A stretch of 41,397 bases of DNA from an uncultured Bacteroidales bacterium (lineage in GTDB: Bacteria; Bacteroidota; Bacteroidia; Bacteroidales; UBA932): the NCBI GenBank assembly GCA_944326315.1, contig CALVDP010000019.1, forward strand, positions 1 to 41,397. The letters are read 5' to 3'. The notes beneath the pieces are model-generated. The model was not told where the DNA came from and did no database searches. It saw only the letters and a program-made list of their open reading frames with translations. Positions 34,101 through 41,397 of the stretch are shown piece by piece (within the stretch, counting starts at the first letter, position 1; every line of letters starts with the position of its first letter). The position numbers and the translations under genes were made by a program.

Positions 34101-34999
34101 AACCTGTCGTCTATCTTGAAAACCGGGAGCACATGCCCTCTGTCGATAGTGTACCGTTCCACCTTTTCAAAGACTTCCATGGTGTTGGACAGCACTTCCG
34201 GGTGGTCAGGAAACAGCGCAGCCATCTCTTCCTCGCTTTTGAGGTACTCCTGCTGTGTATATCTCAGTCTTTTCGGGTCGTCAATGTCCGCGTTGGTGGT
34301 CAGGCAGATGAGCCTGTCATGCACAGGGCCGTCCTCTTTGTTCACGAAGTGGACGTCATTTGTCGCCACGACTTTAACGCCAGTCTTTGCGGCAATTTCG
34401 AAGATGCCCTGGTTGGATATGCTCTGCCGTTCGTAGACTTCAGGAGACAGCCCAGGCACCTCCGTCTTGTGCAGCTGTACTTCAAGGTAATAGTCGTCGC
34501 CGAAGACTTTCCTGTGCCATTCCACAGCTTTTTCAGCGGCCTCCATGTTGCCTGCGATTATATTCTTGGGTACCTCTCCGGCAATGCAGGCGGAGCAGCA
34601 TATCAGGTCCTGTGCATATTTCTCCACCACCTGGTGCGATACTCTCGGCTTGTCGTAGTATTTGCCTTCGATATGTCCGGTGGAGACGATCTTCATCAGG
34701 TTCTTGTACCCGTTATAGTTCTTGGCCAGAAGGATAAGGTGGTAGTATTCCCTGTGGTCCTTGTCTTTGATGGTATGGTCATACCGGGAGACATATATCT
34801 CGCACCCGACGATCGGCTTCACTTCAGGGTATTTCTTGGCGAACTTGAAAAATTCCTTCACCCCGTACATGTTCCCGTGGTCGGTTATCGCAAGGCCGGG
34901 CATACCGAGTTCCTTGGCCCGCTGGAACAGCTTCTCTATGGATGAAAGACCGTCGAGAATGGAATATTGAGTATGGACATGCAGGTGGACGAATGACAT
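31196..34999 (-). CDS. dnaE: DNA polymerase III alpha subunit
   Basis: 1,267 residues, the replicative polymerase. Domains in order: PHP domain at 1-~280 (FVHLHVHTQYSILDG, LAITDHGNMYG, VVATNDVHFVN); the palm with GPGRGSAAGSAVAYCLGIT (395-413) and the catalytic PDIDIDFDDDGR (Asp437 and Asp439); fingers around RPGPMDYIPSFVARKQG and YQEQVMLLSQKLAGF; the helix-hairpin-helix region near IRFGLGGIKGFG; and a C-terminal OB fold (CIAGYITNVQQLTSKTGNPWSKTVIEDFSGSYEFSLFG). An acidic and Lys-rich insert at ~505-560 lies between conserved blocks. The length fits the type I DnaE family. The gene is intact and core; a -7 box lies 24 bp upstream. Confidence 0.98.
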   Translation of the reverse strand: MSFVHLHVHTQYSILDGLSSIEKLFQRAKELGMPGLAITDHGNMYGVKEFFKFAKKYPEVKPIVGCEIYVSRYDHTIKDKDHREYYHLILLAKNYNGYKNLMKIVSTGHIEGKYYDKPRVSHQVVEKYAQDLICCSACIAGEVPKNIIAGNMEAAEKAVEWHRKVFGDDYYLEVQLHKTEVPGLSPEVYERQSISNQGIFEIAAKTGVKVVATNDVHFVNKEDGPVHDRLICLTTNADIDDPKRLRYTQQEYLKSEEEMAALFPDHPEVLSNTMEVFEKVERYTIDRGHVLPVFKIDDRFLAEKDKYLEKYKDVIDVGRCDKDGNDRGEAFTYSVAYLCELCYQGAERRYGTLDAEQAERIDFELKTISRMGFPDYFLIVQDFIAAARRQGISVGPGRGSAAGSAVAYCLGITNIDPIKYQLLFERFLNPDRISMPDIDIDFDDDGRYRVFKYVEDTYGKDHVSHVITFGTMAAKMAIKDVARISHMSIDESNRLTKMIPDKPIKVAEEQELPMDEDEELEKGFKVIEKKIEIPDPDHEGQKIKVTKKFKKGPVEKDYKVTLSNCLKYIDELKNEYENGSELTKEVLRYALRLEGSIRQTGVHACAMIIGRGDLTDYIPISVAADKATGLDVWVSQYEGSFIEEVGMLKMDFLGLKTLSIIKECLESVKKTHGIDIDIEKIPIDDKETYDLYGRGDTKSVFQFESDGMKEWLQKLQPTRFEDLIAMNALYRPGPMDYIPSFVARKQGREKIEYDLPEMEEFLQDTYGVTVYQEQVMLLSQKLAGFTKGQADKLRKAMGKKQLDVLESLHDKFIEGGKANGHPEKVLKKIWKDWRKFAQYAFNKSHATCYAWVSYQTGYLKAHYPAEFQAANLSKNLSNMDEIKKIMDDCKKSRIKVLNPDINESEARFSVNKDGNIRFGLGGIKGFGDNIVKLLIEDREKNGLYADIWDFAERLAPVLNKKALESLLYSGAFDSFGYSRRQYTQPTASGDTFMDSLVKYAGLYNRDKQNSAASLFVGMEETKPQRPAMPDNPVSEEDGTMELLKKEKELVGMYLSAHPLDKYAYELENFTSCTLSELPDLISRCDRNKVKTNVCIAGYITNVQQLTSKTGNPWSKTVIEDFSGSYEFSLFGKDHEAFLPYLQLYTPVYIEGVIEERYMVKPEERKIKGDPPFVLKIRKISLLGNTAGNLLKGFMIKIQTPMLTSGFREKLISVIKNNKGNIPLSMILYDPTTKYTIEFLSRKFRVAVSNPLVNDLKSMNIPFEPIRK

Positions 35000-35022
35000 T
35001 TTTCACAAATTTTGACAGACAG

Positions 35023-35030
35023 CAAAGGTA
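35023..35030 (-). promoter_or_regulatory. -7 box for dnaE
   Basis: On the minus strand this reads TACCTTTG, a full TAnnTTTG match between the secDF terminator and the dnaE ATG. Confidence 0.5.
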
Positions 35031-35040
35031 CTAAAAATAC

Positions 35041-35071
35041 AAAAAGCCCGGGATTGTCTCCCGGGCTTTTT
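35041..35071 (-). terminator. Intrinsic terminator of secDF
   Basis: A 13-bp stem (AAAAAGCCCGGGA with TCCCGGGCTTTTT, loop TTGTC) with T/A tails on both sides. It lies 65 bp beyond the secDF stop and just upstream of the dnaE promoter, so it should end secDF transcription. The symmetry allows function in both directions. Confidence 0.85.
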
Positions 35072-35135
35072 TTCCACAATATCCTTTAACCTGGCAGCAG
35101 TGTCACCGTACGTGACTTGCGCCGGTCAGACATAT

Positions 35136-38100
35136 CTATTTCCTGGAAGCAGGCTGCTTCTTCTCGTTCCTCTTCTGCACGTATGTAGTGACATCGTACA
35201 TGATAGGAGTGGCGATGAAGATGGATGCATAAGTTCCGACTGCGATACCGACGCAGAGTGCCACTGCCATACCCCTGATCACTTCACCTCCGAAGATGGC
35301 GATGGCGATCATCACTATCAGGGTGGTGAGACTCGTGTTCATTGTACGGGTCAATGTACTGTTAAGTGCCTGGTTCGCATTCTCTCTGAACGGCATCTTA
35401 GGATGCAGCGTCTTGTATTCGCGGATACGGTCGAAGATCACCACCGTATCGTTGATTGCGTAACCGATGATGGTCAGCACTGCGGCGATGAACGTCTGGT
35501 CCACGTCAAGGCTGAACGGAAGTATGCCGGAGAATATTGAGAAGAAGCCCACCACGATGATGGCTGTGTGAGCCAGACCCAATGTACCTCCGAGACCCCA
35601 TGTCCACTTCTTGAACCTGATTGCTATGTAGATGAATATCACGAGCAATGCTATGACGACGGCGATGATTGCGTCACGCTTGATGTCGTCCGCAATAGAT
35701 GCGTCCACCTTGTCCGAACTGATGATACCGTTAGGGTTCACTGCAGTGGATGTGAACAGGTCGAGATCCATCTCGCCTACATAGAAGCCTTTCACGGCAT
35801 TGAAGAGTTTCTCTTCTACGGCAGCGTCTGCTTCGGTGGACTTGTCCTCGATCATGTACTGCGTGGTGATCTTCATCTGGCTTTCACCTCCGAACTGCTT
35901 GACCTCCACACCGCCGTTGAATTCCTTGACAAGGGATTCCCTGACATCCTCCACAGAAACCGGCTGGTCGAACCTTACTACATAAGTACGTCCTCCGGCG
36001 AAGTCAACACCGTATGTGAAGCCCTTGGTGAACATTGATACGATGCAGATGACGATGATGATTGAAGATATCGTGTAGGAATACTTCTTCTTGCTGAGGA
36101 AGTCAATATGAGTGTTCTGCAGGAAGTTCCTTGTAAGCTTGTTGTCGAATGTGATATTCTTTCCCTTGGCCAGTCTGTCATCTATGATGATACGTGAGAT
36201 GAAGATTGAAGTGAACACGGATGTTACGATACCGATGATCAGTGTCGTGGCGAAGCCCTGTACAGGACCTGATCCGAAGATGAACAGTACGATACCGGTG
36301 AGGATGGTCGTTATCTGGCCGTCGATGATGGCGGAATATGCGTTGGAATATCCGTCAGCCACAGCCTTGCCCAGACCTTTGCCTGATCTCAGCTCCTCCT
36401 TGATACGTTCGTATATGATCACGTTGGCATCCACCGCCATACCCAAGGTCAGCACCAGACCTGCGATACCAGGCAGGGTAAGCACAGCGGAGAACGATAC
36501 AAGCGTACCGAACAGAAGCAGCACGTTGCAGAGCAGTGCGGCATCCGCGATGAGTCCGGCCCCGTGGTAGAAGAATACCATGTATGCGAGGACGAGCAGG
36601 AAGGCTATGATGAACGATATGAAGCCCGCATTGATGGATTCAGCTCCGAGTGAAGGTCCTACCACCTGCTCCTGCACGATCTTGGCCGGTGCAGGGAGGG
36701 TACCGGACTTCAGCACGTTCACGAGGTCTTCGGCCTCTTCGAGCGTGAAGTTACCGCTGATCTGCGAGTTTCCTCCGGTGATCTCTGTATTGACTACAGG
36801 GTGAGAGTACACCATGTTGTCGAGGACGATGGCTATCTGCCTGTTGATATTGTCCTTGGTAAGCCTTGCCCATACTTTGGCGGCCTCTGCGCTCATGGAC
36901 ATGGACACTTCAGGGCTCGCACCGTTGTACTGCACCCTTGCGTCAGTGATGAACTTCTGGTCCCTTTCGCCGCGGAGGGCTGCCTCGCCGTTGAGGGAAG
37001 CCTTGATGGCCACAAGCTCATACTGGTTGTTGTCGAACGGCTTCACAGACCACATCGGGATAAGGTCTTCCGGGAAGAGGGCCTTGACTTCAGGCATGTT
37101 GAGGATCTTGTTGACCTTGGCAGTGTCGCTGAAGTGTGCATATCCCATTGTAGCACCCCTCATCACGCTTCCTGTCTGGTCTACAGGAGGCATGAGTATG
37201 GCGAAAAGCGGATTTTCCTTCTGGTAGTCGGCATACTCGGCGGATTCTGCAGCCTGTGCCTGAAGCTCTTCAGTCAGGATGTCCGAAGTGTCGGCTGCTG
37301 CAGGCTCTGCGTCGGCAGGCTTTTCGGCAGGAGTCACGTCCGTGTCGTTCTCGGCATTGATCTGTGCTACCAGCTGGTTGGCTTCCGTCATGTACTGGAA
37401 GATCTCCGAAGTCTCGTAGGTCGTCCAGAATTCCAGTGAAGCGGTTCCCTGGAGGAGCTTCCTTACACGCTCAGGCTCCTTCACGCCAGGAAGTTCCACA
37501 AGGATACGTCCGGTGTTGCCGACTTTCTGGATGTTCGGCTGTACGACACCGAAGCGGTCCACCCTGTTGCGGAGAACTTCGAATGAATTTGCGATGGCGC
37601 TTTCTGCCTCAGTCCTGATAAGGGCGATGATTTCGGCATCTGTGGACTCAAGCTTCTTGTTCTCGGTCTTGTTTTTCCTGTCCAGGCCGATGAAGATGTT
37701 TGAAAGCTTCTGTCCGTTGGAATTCTCTTCCCACGCCTGTTCGAACAGCGTGATGAAATCCGTACCGGATGTCTTGCTGCGCTCAAGCGCAGTGTTGAAG
37801 GCTTTCTGGTAGGCAGGATCCGTATTGTTCTCTGCAAGAGCCTGCATTACATCTTCCAGCTGTACCTGGAGCATCACGTTCATACCTCCCTTGAGGTCAA
37901 GTCCGAGGTTGATTTCCTTTTCCCTTACGTCATCGAAAGTGTAGCCGAAGTATACTTTCTGTGAAGAGATGGAATCCAGATACCACCTGTTCTGGTCTTT
38001 TCTGATGGAGTCAAGCACATAGGCCTTGTCCACATCAGGAATCTTTCCGTAGGCAGGACTTGCCTTGAACGCCTCCACGGCATTGTCCGCATACTTCACA

Positions 38101-38204
38101 GCCTTGTTCTCGTAGATCTTGGTCACCACGGTGAACATGAGCTGCCAGACGCATGCGAGGGCAAGAAGAATTGCCACGAATCTGATAGCACCTTTACTTT
38201 GCAT
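35136..38204 (-). CDS. secDF: Fused protein translocase subunit SecDF
   Basis: 1,022 residues combining SecD (~1-680) and SecF (~690-1022) in one chain, as usual in Bacteroidota. It pulls preproteins across the inner membrane after SecA/SecYEG using proton motive force. Marks are an N-terminal TM segment, INLGLDLKGGMNVMLQVQ, DRFGVVQPNIQKVG, LVELPGVKEPERV, LGMAVDANVIIYERIKEE with the conserved Asp, and GSGPVQGFATTLIIGIVTS. On the SecF side they are DFAGGRTYVVRF, TIIGYAINDTVVIFDRIRE and NTSLTTLIVMIAIAIFGGEVIRG. The periplasmic P1 part holds an Ala/Glu/Pro-rich stretch (PAEKPADAEPAAADTSD). A -7 box lies ~74 bp upstream and a strong terminator downstream, so it is a single-gene unit. Confidence 0.98.
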   Translation of the reverse strand: MQSKGAIRFVAILLALACVWQLMFTVVTKIYENKAVKYADNAVEAFKASPAYGKIPDVDKAYVLDSIRKDQNRWYLDSISSQKVYFGYTFDDVREKEINLGLDLKGGMNVMLQVQLEDVMQALAENNTDPAYQKAFNTALERSKTSGTDFITLFEQAWEENSNGQKLSNIFIGLDRKNKTENKKLESTDAEIIALIRTEAESAIANSFEVLRNRVDRFGVVQPNIQKVGNTGRILVELPGVKEPERVRKLLQGTASLEFWTTYETSEIFQYMTEANQLVAQINAENDTDVTPAEKPADAEPAAADTSDILTEELQAQAAESAEYADYQKENPLFAILMPPVDQTGSVMRGATMGYAHFSDTAKVNKILNMPEVKALFPEDLIPMWSVKPFDNNQYELVAIKASLNGEAALRGERDQKFITDARVQYNGASPEVSMSMSAEAAKVWARLTKDNINRQIAIVLDNMVYSHPVVNTEITGGNSQISGNFTLEEAEDLVNVLKSGTLPAPAKIVQEQVVGPSLGAESINAGFISFIIAFLLVLAYMVFFYHGAGLIADAALLCNVLLLFGTLVSFSAVLTLPGIAGLVLTLGMAVDANVIIYERIKEELRSGKGLGKAVADGYSNAYSAIIDGQITTILTGIVLFIFGSGPVQGFATTLIIGIVTSVFTSIFISRIIIDDRLAKGKNITFDNKLTRNFLQNTHIDFLSKKKYSYTISSIIIVICIVSMFTKGFTYGVDFAGGRTYVVRFDQPVSVEDVRESLVKEFNGGVEVKQFGGESQMKITTQYMIEDKSTEADAAVEEKLFNAVKGFYVGEMDLDLFTSTAVNPNGIISSDKVDASIADDIKRDAIIAVVIALLVIFIYIAIRFKKWTWGLGGTLGLAHTAIIVVGFFSIFSGILPFSLDVDQTFIAAVLTIIGYAINDTVVIFDRIREYKTLHPKMPFRENANQALNSTLTRTMNTSLTTLIVMIAIAIFGGEVIRGMAVALCVGIAVGTYASIFIATPIMYDVTTYVQKRNEKKQPASRK

Positions 38205-38277
38205 AATTTTATCGAAAATTTAAATTAATATTTCCCGTTCCCGGCCGTTTCAGACCGCAGTTTCACAAAATAGGGCA

Positions 38278-38285
38278 CAAATTTA
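38278..38285 (-). promoter_or_regulatory. -7 box for secDF
   Basis: On the minus strand this reads TAAATTTG, a full TAnnTTTG match 74 bp upstream of the secDF ATG. Confidence 0.5.
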
Positions 38286-38360
38286 CTATTTTTTTCGTAT
38301 TTTACGTCAGTTCATACAATTAATTTGTCAAACATTGCTTTTTCTCTCTTGACAATTTTA

Positions 38361-38368
38361 TATTTTTG
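38361..38368 (+). promoter_or_regulatory. -7 box for the PD40-SPOR gene
   Basis: TATTTTTG is a full TAnnTTTG match, with a TTG at 38335-38337 as a possible -33 element. It lies only 12 bp before the ATG at 38380, so the leader is very short, or the ATG at 38395 is used. Confidence 0.5.
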
Positions 38369-38379
38369 TATCCGGAAAA

Positions 38380-40275
38380 ATGCGGGGATTGACAATGTCA
38401 GCTTATCTTAGAAATATTTTCCTCAGGCCGTGGATTGCTGCGGTCCTGTGTTTCAGCGTACTGCCTCTTTCCGGAGCCGGTGTCGCGGACAGCCTCCTTG
38501 TGAGGGCGGATTCTCTGAGGAAGGCATATCTGTTCGAAGAATCAGTGCGGCTTTACGACCAGGCTCTTTCCGGTACGGAGGATTCCCTGGCGCGGATAAG
38601 GATACAGGACAGCAAGATGCTGTCGGAAAACGGGCTCGGGATGACGGATTTTGTCCTCCAGCCGGTCGTGGTGGCCAGACACCGGTTCTCCATCGATGAT
38701 TTCTACCTGTATTATCCGCTCCAGGACCGGAGCTGGAGACCTGTGCCGAATGTCCTTGATACCCTGGGTACGCACCCGCTGTACAAGGCTGTCTACATGC
38801 CTGAAGGCACGCGGTCGCTGTATTATGCTGCGCCCGATGCCGACGGTGTGATGAACATATACCGGACGGACAGGCGGGATTCCACATGGAGCGTGCCGGC
38901 ACTTCTGAATGAATATCTCGTATCCTCCGAAGATGAGATTTATCCCATGCTTTCGCCTGACGGGAAGCATCTGTACTTTGCTTCTGCGGGACTGTACGGC
39001 ATGGGCGGACTTGACCTATACGTGTCTGCGTGGAATGAGGACCAGAAGGAATGGGGGCCACCATCGAATATGGGCATGCCGTTCTCGTCCCCGTACAATG
39101 ACTTCCTGTTCATCAATACGCCTGACGGCAAATATTCCGTATTCGCCTCTGACAGGGACTGCCCTCATGACAGTGTGGACGTCTACGTGATCGAGCAGGA
39201 ATCGATGCCGGTAAGAAGGGGTGTGGATGATGTCGCACAGCTCAGGAGGATAATGTCCATGAATCCGGAGGAGGATATCAACACTATAGACAACAGCACG
39301 GTGATGTCGCAGATCGGCCCGCCGGACGTGGATACGGGCAGATATACGGCCAAGGTGGCAGAAGTCCGGGCATTGAAGGATTCCATATATTATTATAATG
39401 CGGGCATTGACAGCCGGCGTGCGCTTTATATCGAATCCTCTGATTCTTCCGAAAGGGATGCGCTTGCCATGGAAATGATCCGTAATGAAGCCAGGATACG
39501 CGTGCTTCAGGATTCTCTCGGCCGTGCTTCTGACGAGTTGCAGAAGATAGAGATGGAATTCCTGTTCAAGGGGATTGTCCTCGATCCGGACCAGCTGATG
39601 GATGAGGCGGACAGGGATGTGAAGGGGGCGTCATCCAATTTTGCCTTCACGAGGATGAATCCGGGCCCGGCTCCCGACATCGTGCTGGAGAAGCCGGTCA
39701 GGAAGTTCGACTATACTTTCATGATTCTTCCGGAGGGCCGGTTTGCCGAGGACAACACTCTTCCTGACGGGGTCGTATATCAGATACAGCTGTTCAGCCT
39801 TTCTTCCAGACCAGAGGTCAAGGAGCTGCGCGGCCTTAGCCCTGTGTTTGAGGAGATCACCCCTTCCGGCCGCTACATTTACCGTGCAGGTGTGTTCAGG
39901 ACATACAATGATGTGCTTGCGAACATGAACAAGGTCAAGAGGCTCGGCTTCAGGACGGCGTTCATCACGGCATTCCTGGACGGAGAACCTGTACCTGTCT
40001 CACGTGCGAGATCTCTTGAAAAGCAGGCAGGCCCCGTCATCCTTTATAATATAGGTATCGTGCCTTACGACGACAGCTTGCCGGACATTACGGTGCAGGC
40101 GATCGTGCAGTTGTGCGGGGAGAAGGATATCGCACGTTCTGTCAAGGACGGCAGGACGGTGTATATGGTAGGGACATTCGACAGCAAGGAGCTTGTGGAC
40201 AAGGTGATGGTGGCTGTCAGGGCAACAGGCGTTGCCGATGTCTATTCTGTCAGGATAAATTCAGGGGACAAGTAA
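38380..40275 (+). CDS. Exported PD40-propeller protein with two C-terminal SPOR-like domains
   Basis: 631 residues from the ATG at 38380; the ATG at 38395 (five residues later) fits the promoter better. A signal peptide (FLRPWIAAVLCFSVLPLSGAG) is followed by a short TPR-like helix pair (~36-85, RKAYLFEESVRLYDQALSG). WD40-like PD40 repeats follow (~140-275: SLYYAAPDADGVMNIYRTD, IYPMLSPDGKHLYFASAG, FLFINTPDGKYSVFASDRD), then a coiled-coil-like region (~320-395). Two ~75-residue SPOR-like repeats close the protein (~464-540, VVYQIQLFSLSSRPEVKEL through YIYRAGVFRTYNDVL, and ~552-628). SPOR domains bind denuded peptidoglycan, so a periplasmic cell-wall or envelope role is inferred. The NfeD-like gene starts 10 bp downstream. 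Confidence 0.8.
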   Translation: MRGLTMSAYLRNIFLRPWIAAVLCFSVLPLSGAGVADSLLVRADSLRKAYLFEESVRLYDQALSGTEDSLARIRIQDSKMLSENGLGMTDFVLQPVVVARHRFSIDDFYLYYPLQDRSWRPVPNVLDTLGTHPLYKAVYMPEGTRSLYYAAPDADGVMNIYRTDRRDSTWSVPALLNEYLVSSEDEIYPMLSPDGKHLYFASAGLYGMGGLDLYVSAWNEDQKEWGPPSNMGMPFSSPYNDFLFINTPDGKYSVFASDRDCPHDSVDVYVIEQESMPVRRGVDDVAQLRRIMSMNPEEDINTIDNSTVMSQIGPPDVDTGRYTAKVAEVRALKDSIYYYNAGIDSRRALYIESSDSSERDALAMEMIRNEARIRVLQDSLGRASDELQKIEMEFLFKGIVLDPDQLMDEADRDVKGASSNFAFTRMNPGPAPDIVLEKPVRKFDYTFMILPEGRFAEDNTLPDGVVYQIQLFSLSSRPEVKELRGLSPVFEEITPSGRYIYRAGVFRTYNDVLANMNKVKRLGFRTAFITAFLDGEPVPVSRARSLEKQAGPVILYNIGIVPYDDSLPDITVQAIVQLCGEKDIARSVKDGRTVYMVGTFDSKELVDKVMVAVRATGVADVYSVRINSGDK

Positions 40276-40285
40276 ATTTCCGCAC

Positions 40286-40750
40286 ATGGCTTTTGTTATC
40301 ATACTGATGCTTGTCGGCGTTTTGCTGTTGCTTGCCGAAGTCCTGCTCGCTTCGGGTGTCGGGGTGGCAGGCATCTTCGGGCTGGTGTCTCTTGCCGGCG
40401 CATCTTTCTATGCCTTCACTGAGTTCGGTCAGGGTCCGGGGACGATATTGTCCATAGTCAATGTCGGGGTGGCGGTAGTCATGTCTGTCCTGATAGTCCG
40501 GGCCAGGATACGGAAGAAGATTGCCGGCTCTTTGTCCGGCAAGTCGAATTTCCTGCGGGATGATGCTGTCTCGGTCGGAGATACGGGGATGGCGGAGACC
40601 GGACTTGCACCTTCCGGAATGGCCAGAATCGGGCATGAACGTGTGCCGGTCACAGCCCTTGAAGGCGAAATCGAGCAAGGAGCAAATGTCGAGGTGGTCC
40701 TGGTTGAGGAAGGCCGCATATATGTCAAGCCTGTTGGCGAGGACTTCTGA
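40286..40750 (+). CDS. NfeD-like membrane protein
   Basis: 154 residues. Two or three TM segments occupy ~1-75 (AFVIILMLVGVLLLLAEVLL, GVAGIFGLVSLAGASFYAF, TILSIVNVGVAVVMSVLIV). A C-terminal OB-fold domain of the NfeD type spans ~95-150: GMAETGLAPSGMARIG, RVPVTALEGEIEQGANVEVV and EEGRIYVKPVGEDF. Short NfeD proteins work with stomatin/flotillin-type membrane proteins in membrane quality control; no such partner is in the window. It is co-transcribed with the PD40-SPOR gene by position. Confidence 0.85.
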   Translation: MAFVIILMLVGVLLLLAEVLLASGVGVAGIFGLVSLAGASFYAFTEFGQGPGTILSIVNVGVAVVMSVLIVRARIRKKIAGSLSGKSNFLRDDAVSVGDTGMAETGLAPSGMARIGHERVPVTALEGEIEQGANVEVVLVEEGRIYVKPVGEDF

Positions 40751-40814
40751 CGTCAAGCCTGTCGGTGTCACCCCGGTGACTTTCCTCAAGTGACTCAAGT
40801 GATTCAAGAAAATA

Positions 40815-40844
40815 TTGCAAAACCATATTTTTGTTGTATATTTG
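40815..40844 (+). promoter_or_regulatory. Promoter of tRNA-Ser
   Basis: A TTG at 40815-40817 and TATATTTG at 40837-40844 (full TAnnTTTG) give the expected Bacteroidota -33/-7 layout, with the transcript start near 40850. A second overlapping box TATTTTTG lies at 40826-40833. Confidence 0.55.
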
Positions 40845-40848
40845 CAGT

Positions 40849-40868
40849 CCTGTTCTGAAAAGAACGGG
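40849..40868 (+). other. Hairpin in the tRNA-Ser 5' leader
   Basis: CCTGTTCT and AGAACGGG pair over 8 bp, including one G-U, around a GAAA tetraloop. It starts at the predicted transcript 5' end, 28 nt before the tRNA, and may protect or mark the leader for processing. Confidence 0.4.
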
Positions 40869-40895
40869 GCTTTTGACAGAAAGCACAGGCCTATT

Positions 40896-40984
40896 GGTGA
40901 GATGGGTGAGTGGCTGAAACCAGCAGTTTGCTAAACTGCCGTACGGGTTTAACCGTACCGGGGGTTCGAATCCCCCTCTCACCG
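40896..40984 (+). tRNA. tRNA-Ser (anticodon GCT)
   Basis: Full cloverleaf: acceptor GGTGAGA pairs with TCTCACC, with discriminator G at 40984. The anticodon arm is GCAGT-TTGCTAA-ACTGC with anticodon GCT at 40930-40932 (AGC/AGU codons). A long variable arm (GTACGG/CCGTAC) is typical of class II serine tRNAs, and the T arm is GGGGG-TTCGAAT-CCCCC. The next bases are CCG, so the CCA end is not encoded. Confidence 0.96.
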
Positions 40985-40991
40985 CCGAACG

Positions 40992-41036
40992 AGAGGTATA
41001 AGAGATTGATTTACAATTTCTTACACCTCTTTTTTC
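40992..41036 (+). terminator. Intrinsic terminator after tRNA-Ser
   Basis: A 16-17-bp stem (GAGGTATAAGAGATTG against CAATTTCTTACACCTC, with one A-C mismatch and one G-U pair) is followed by a run of six or more T. It starts 8 nt after the tRNA. Confidence 0.7.
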
Positions 41037-41068
41037 TGTGTCCAATCGCCCAAATAATCGCCTAATTT

Positions 41069-41172
41069 AACGTCAGTTCGACGAATTATTATGTTCAGTA
41101 TCAGAGATTCCGTCGAACTGACGTTACGATTTCTTCGAAATCCATTTCCTTTTTCGTGTCACCCCTCTTAAA
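41069..41172 (+). repeat. 104-bp dispersed repeat, copy 2
   Basis: The reverse complement of 13247-13350 with a single difference (G at 41104). It has the same 15-bp terminal inverted repeat (41069-41083 and 41111-41125) and the same tail ending CACCCCTCTTAAA. It lies just beyond the tRNA-Ser terminator. Confidence 0.8.
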
Positions 41173-41206
41173 GAGGGTGACTCAAAAGTGACTTTTGGTC
41201 ACCCTC
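41173..41206. other. Hairpin abutting repeat copy 2
   Basis: GAGGGTGAC...GTCACCCTC, with an inner CAAAAGT-G-ACTTTTG, forms a long near-perfect stem with one bulged T. It begins at the base after the shared 104 bp, just as a different hairpin abuts copy 1. Confidence 0.5.
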
Positions 41207-41397
41207 AAACGTCTTTCTTCGAAACCATTGACGAACAGAGTGCAATTGTGCCTGCACAAATTGCCGAGGTGAGGATATGGAAAAACTTCAGTTTAACCTG
41301 GACCCATCCTAACCCCCTGTACCCCCTATTAAGTTATTTCATAACTTTTCCTCGTTTCGCCTCGGATATAGCGGAATACATTCCGCCATACCTCTCG
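41207..41397. other. Window end, no supported gene
   Basis: Together with the stretch from 40985 this makes ~410 bp without a gene. Several short frames stay open to the edge on both strands, for example minus-strand 41396-41334, ending KRGKVMK. None is long enough to call. Confidence 0.4.

Noticed and set aside
34133-34945. 270-codon ORF antisense to dnaE, and similar long frames opposite secDF (36801-37439)
   Set aside because: Both lie wholly within conserved core genes on the other strand, where G/C-rich codons keep antisense frames open.
40725-41045. 106-codon minus-strand ORF containing GGFEPPVR
   Set aside because: It is the antisense translation of tRNA-Ser and its flanks, a well-known spurious annotation.
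41334-41396. Possible partial minus-strand gene end at the right edge
   Set aside because: Only 20 codons are visible and other frames are equally open, so there is too little to support a gene.

Overview
The window looks like part of a Bacteroidota (Bacteroidales-type) chromosome. The signs are a SusC/SusD outer-membrane pair, BACON-domain and PKD-like lipoproteins, a fused SecDF, an AraC/periplasmic-binding-fold hybrid regulator, and repeated matches to the Bacteroidota -7 promoter box (TAnnTTTG) upstream of genes. No species can be named from the sequence alone.

Layout. (1) 1-104: start of a divergent secreted-protein gene. (2) 451-11410: an accessory island with an A/T-richer look than its surroundings. 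On the + strand, two very large genes lie 12 bp apart: a predicted HEPN-NACHT ATPase/RNase and a ~1,510-residue protein with S1-like OB repeats. Converging on them from the - strand are a two-TM membrane protein and a small protein with a possible BECR-RNase-like C-terminus. The stop codons of the two converging operons sit inside an inverted repeat. This is the best candidate for an undescribed conflict or anti-phage system. (3) 11612-15652: housekeeping and small genes: glycyl-tRNA synthetase, a PH-domain membrane protein, an FMN reductase-like protein, and a ThiL-like protein whose usual metal ligands are mostly replaced. (4) 15752-28632: a nine-gene co-directional operon for an N-acetyl-amino-sugar glycan, in transcription order SusC, SusD, PKD-like lipoprotein, NagP-like MFS transporter, NagA, BACON lipoprotein, NagB-like deaminase, beta-helix lipoprotein and GH20 hexosaminidase. 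A hybrid AraC-type regulator is divergent from it (28911-30110). (5) 30359-41397: an EEP-family phosphohydrolase preceded by TTTTGCAC inverted repeats, then dnaE, secDF, a PD40-SPOR protein, an NfeD-like protein and tRNA-Ser(GCT).

How the operon should work (inference from families): SusC/SusD and the BACON lipoprotein capture and import a glycan. GH20 and possibly the beta-helix protein trim it. The MFS transporter brings the amino sugar into the cytoplasm, and NagA then the NagB-like enzyme convert its 6-phosphate toward fructose-6-phosphate. No sugar kinase is present in the window.

A 104-bp intergenic repeat occurs twice in opposite orientation (13247-13350 and 41069-41172) with one mismatch and carries a 15-bp terminal inverted repeat. 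It looks like a small dispersed or MITE-like element.
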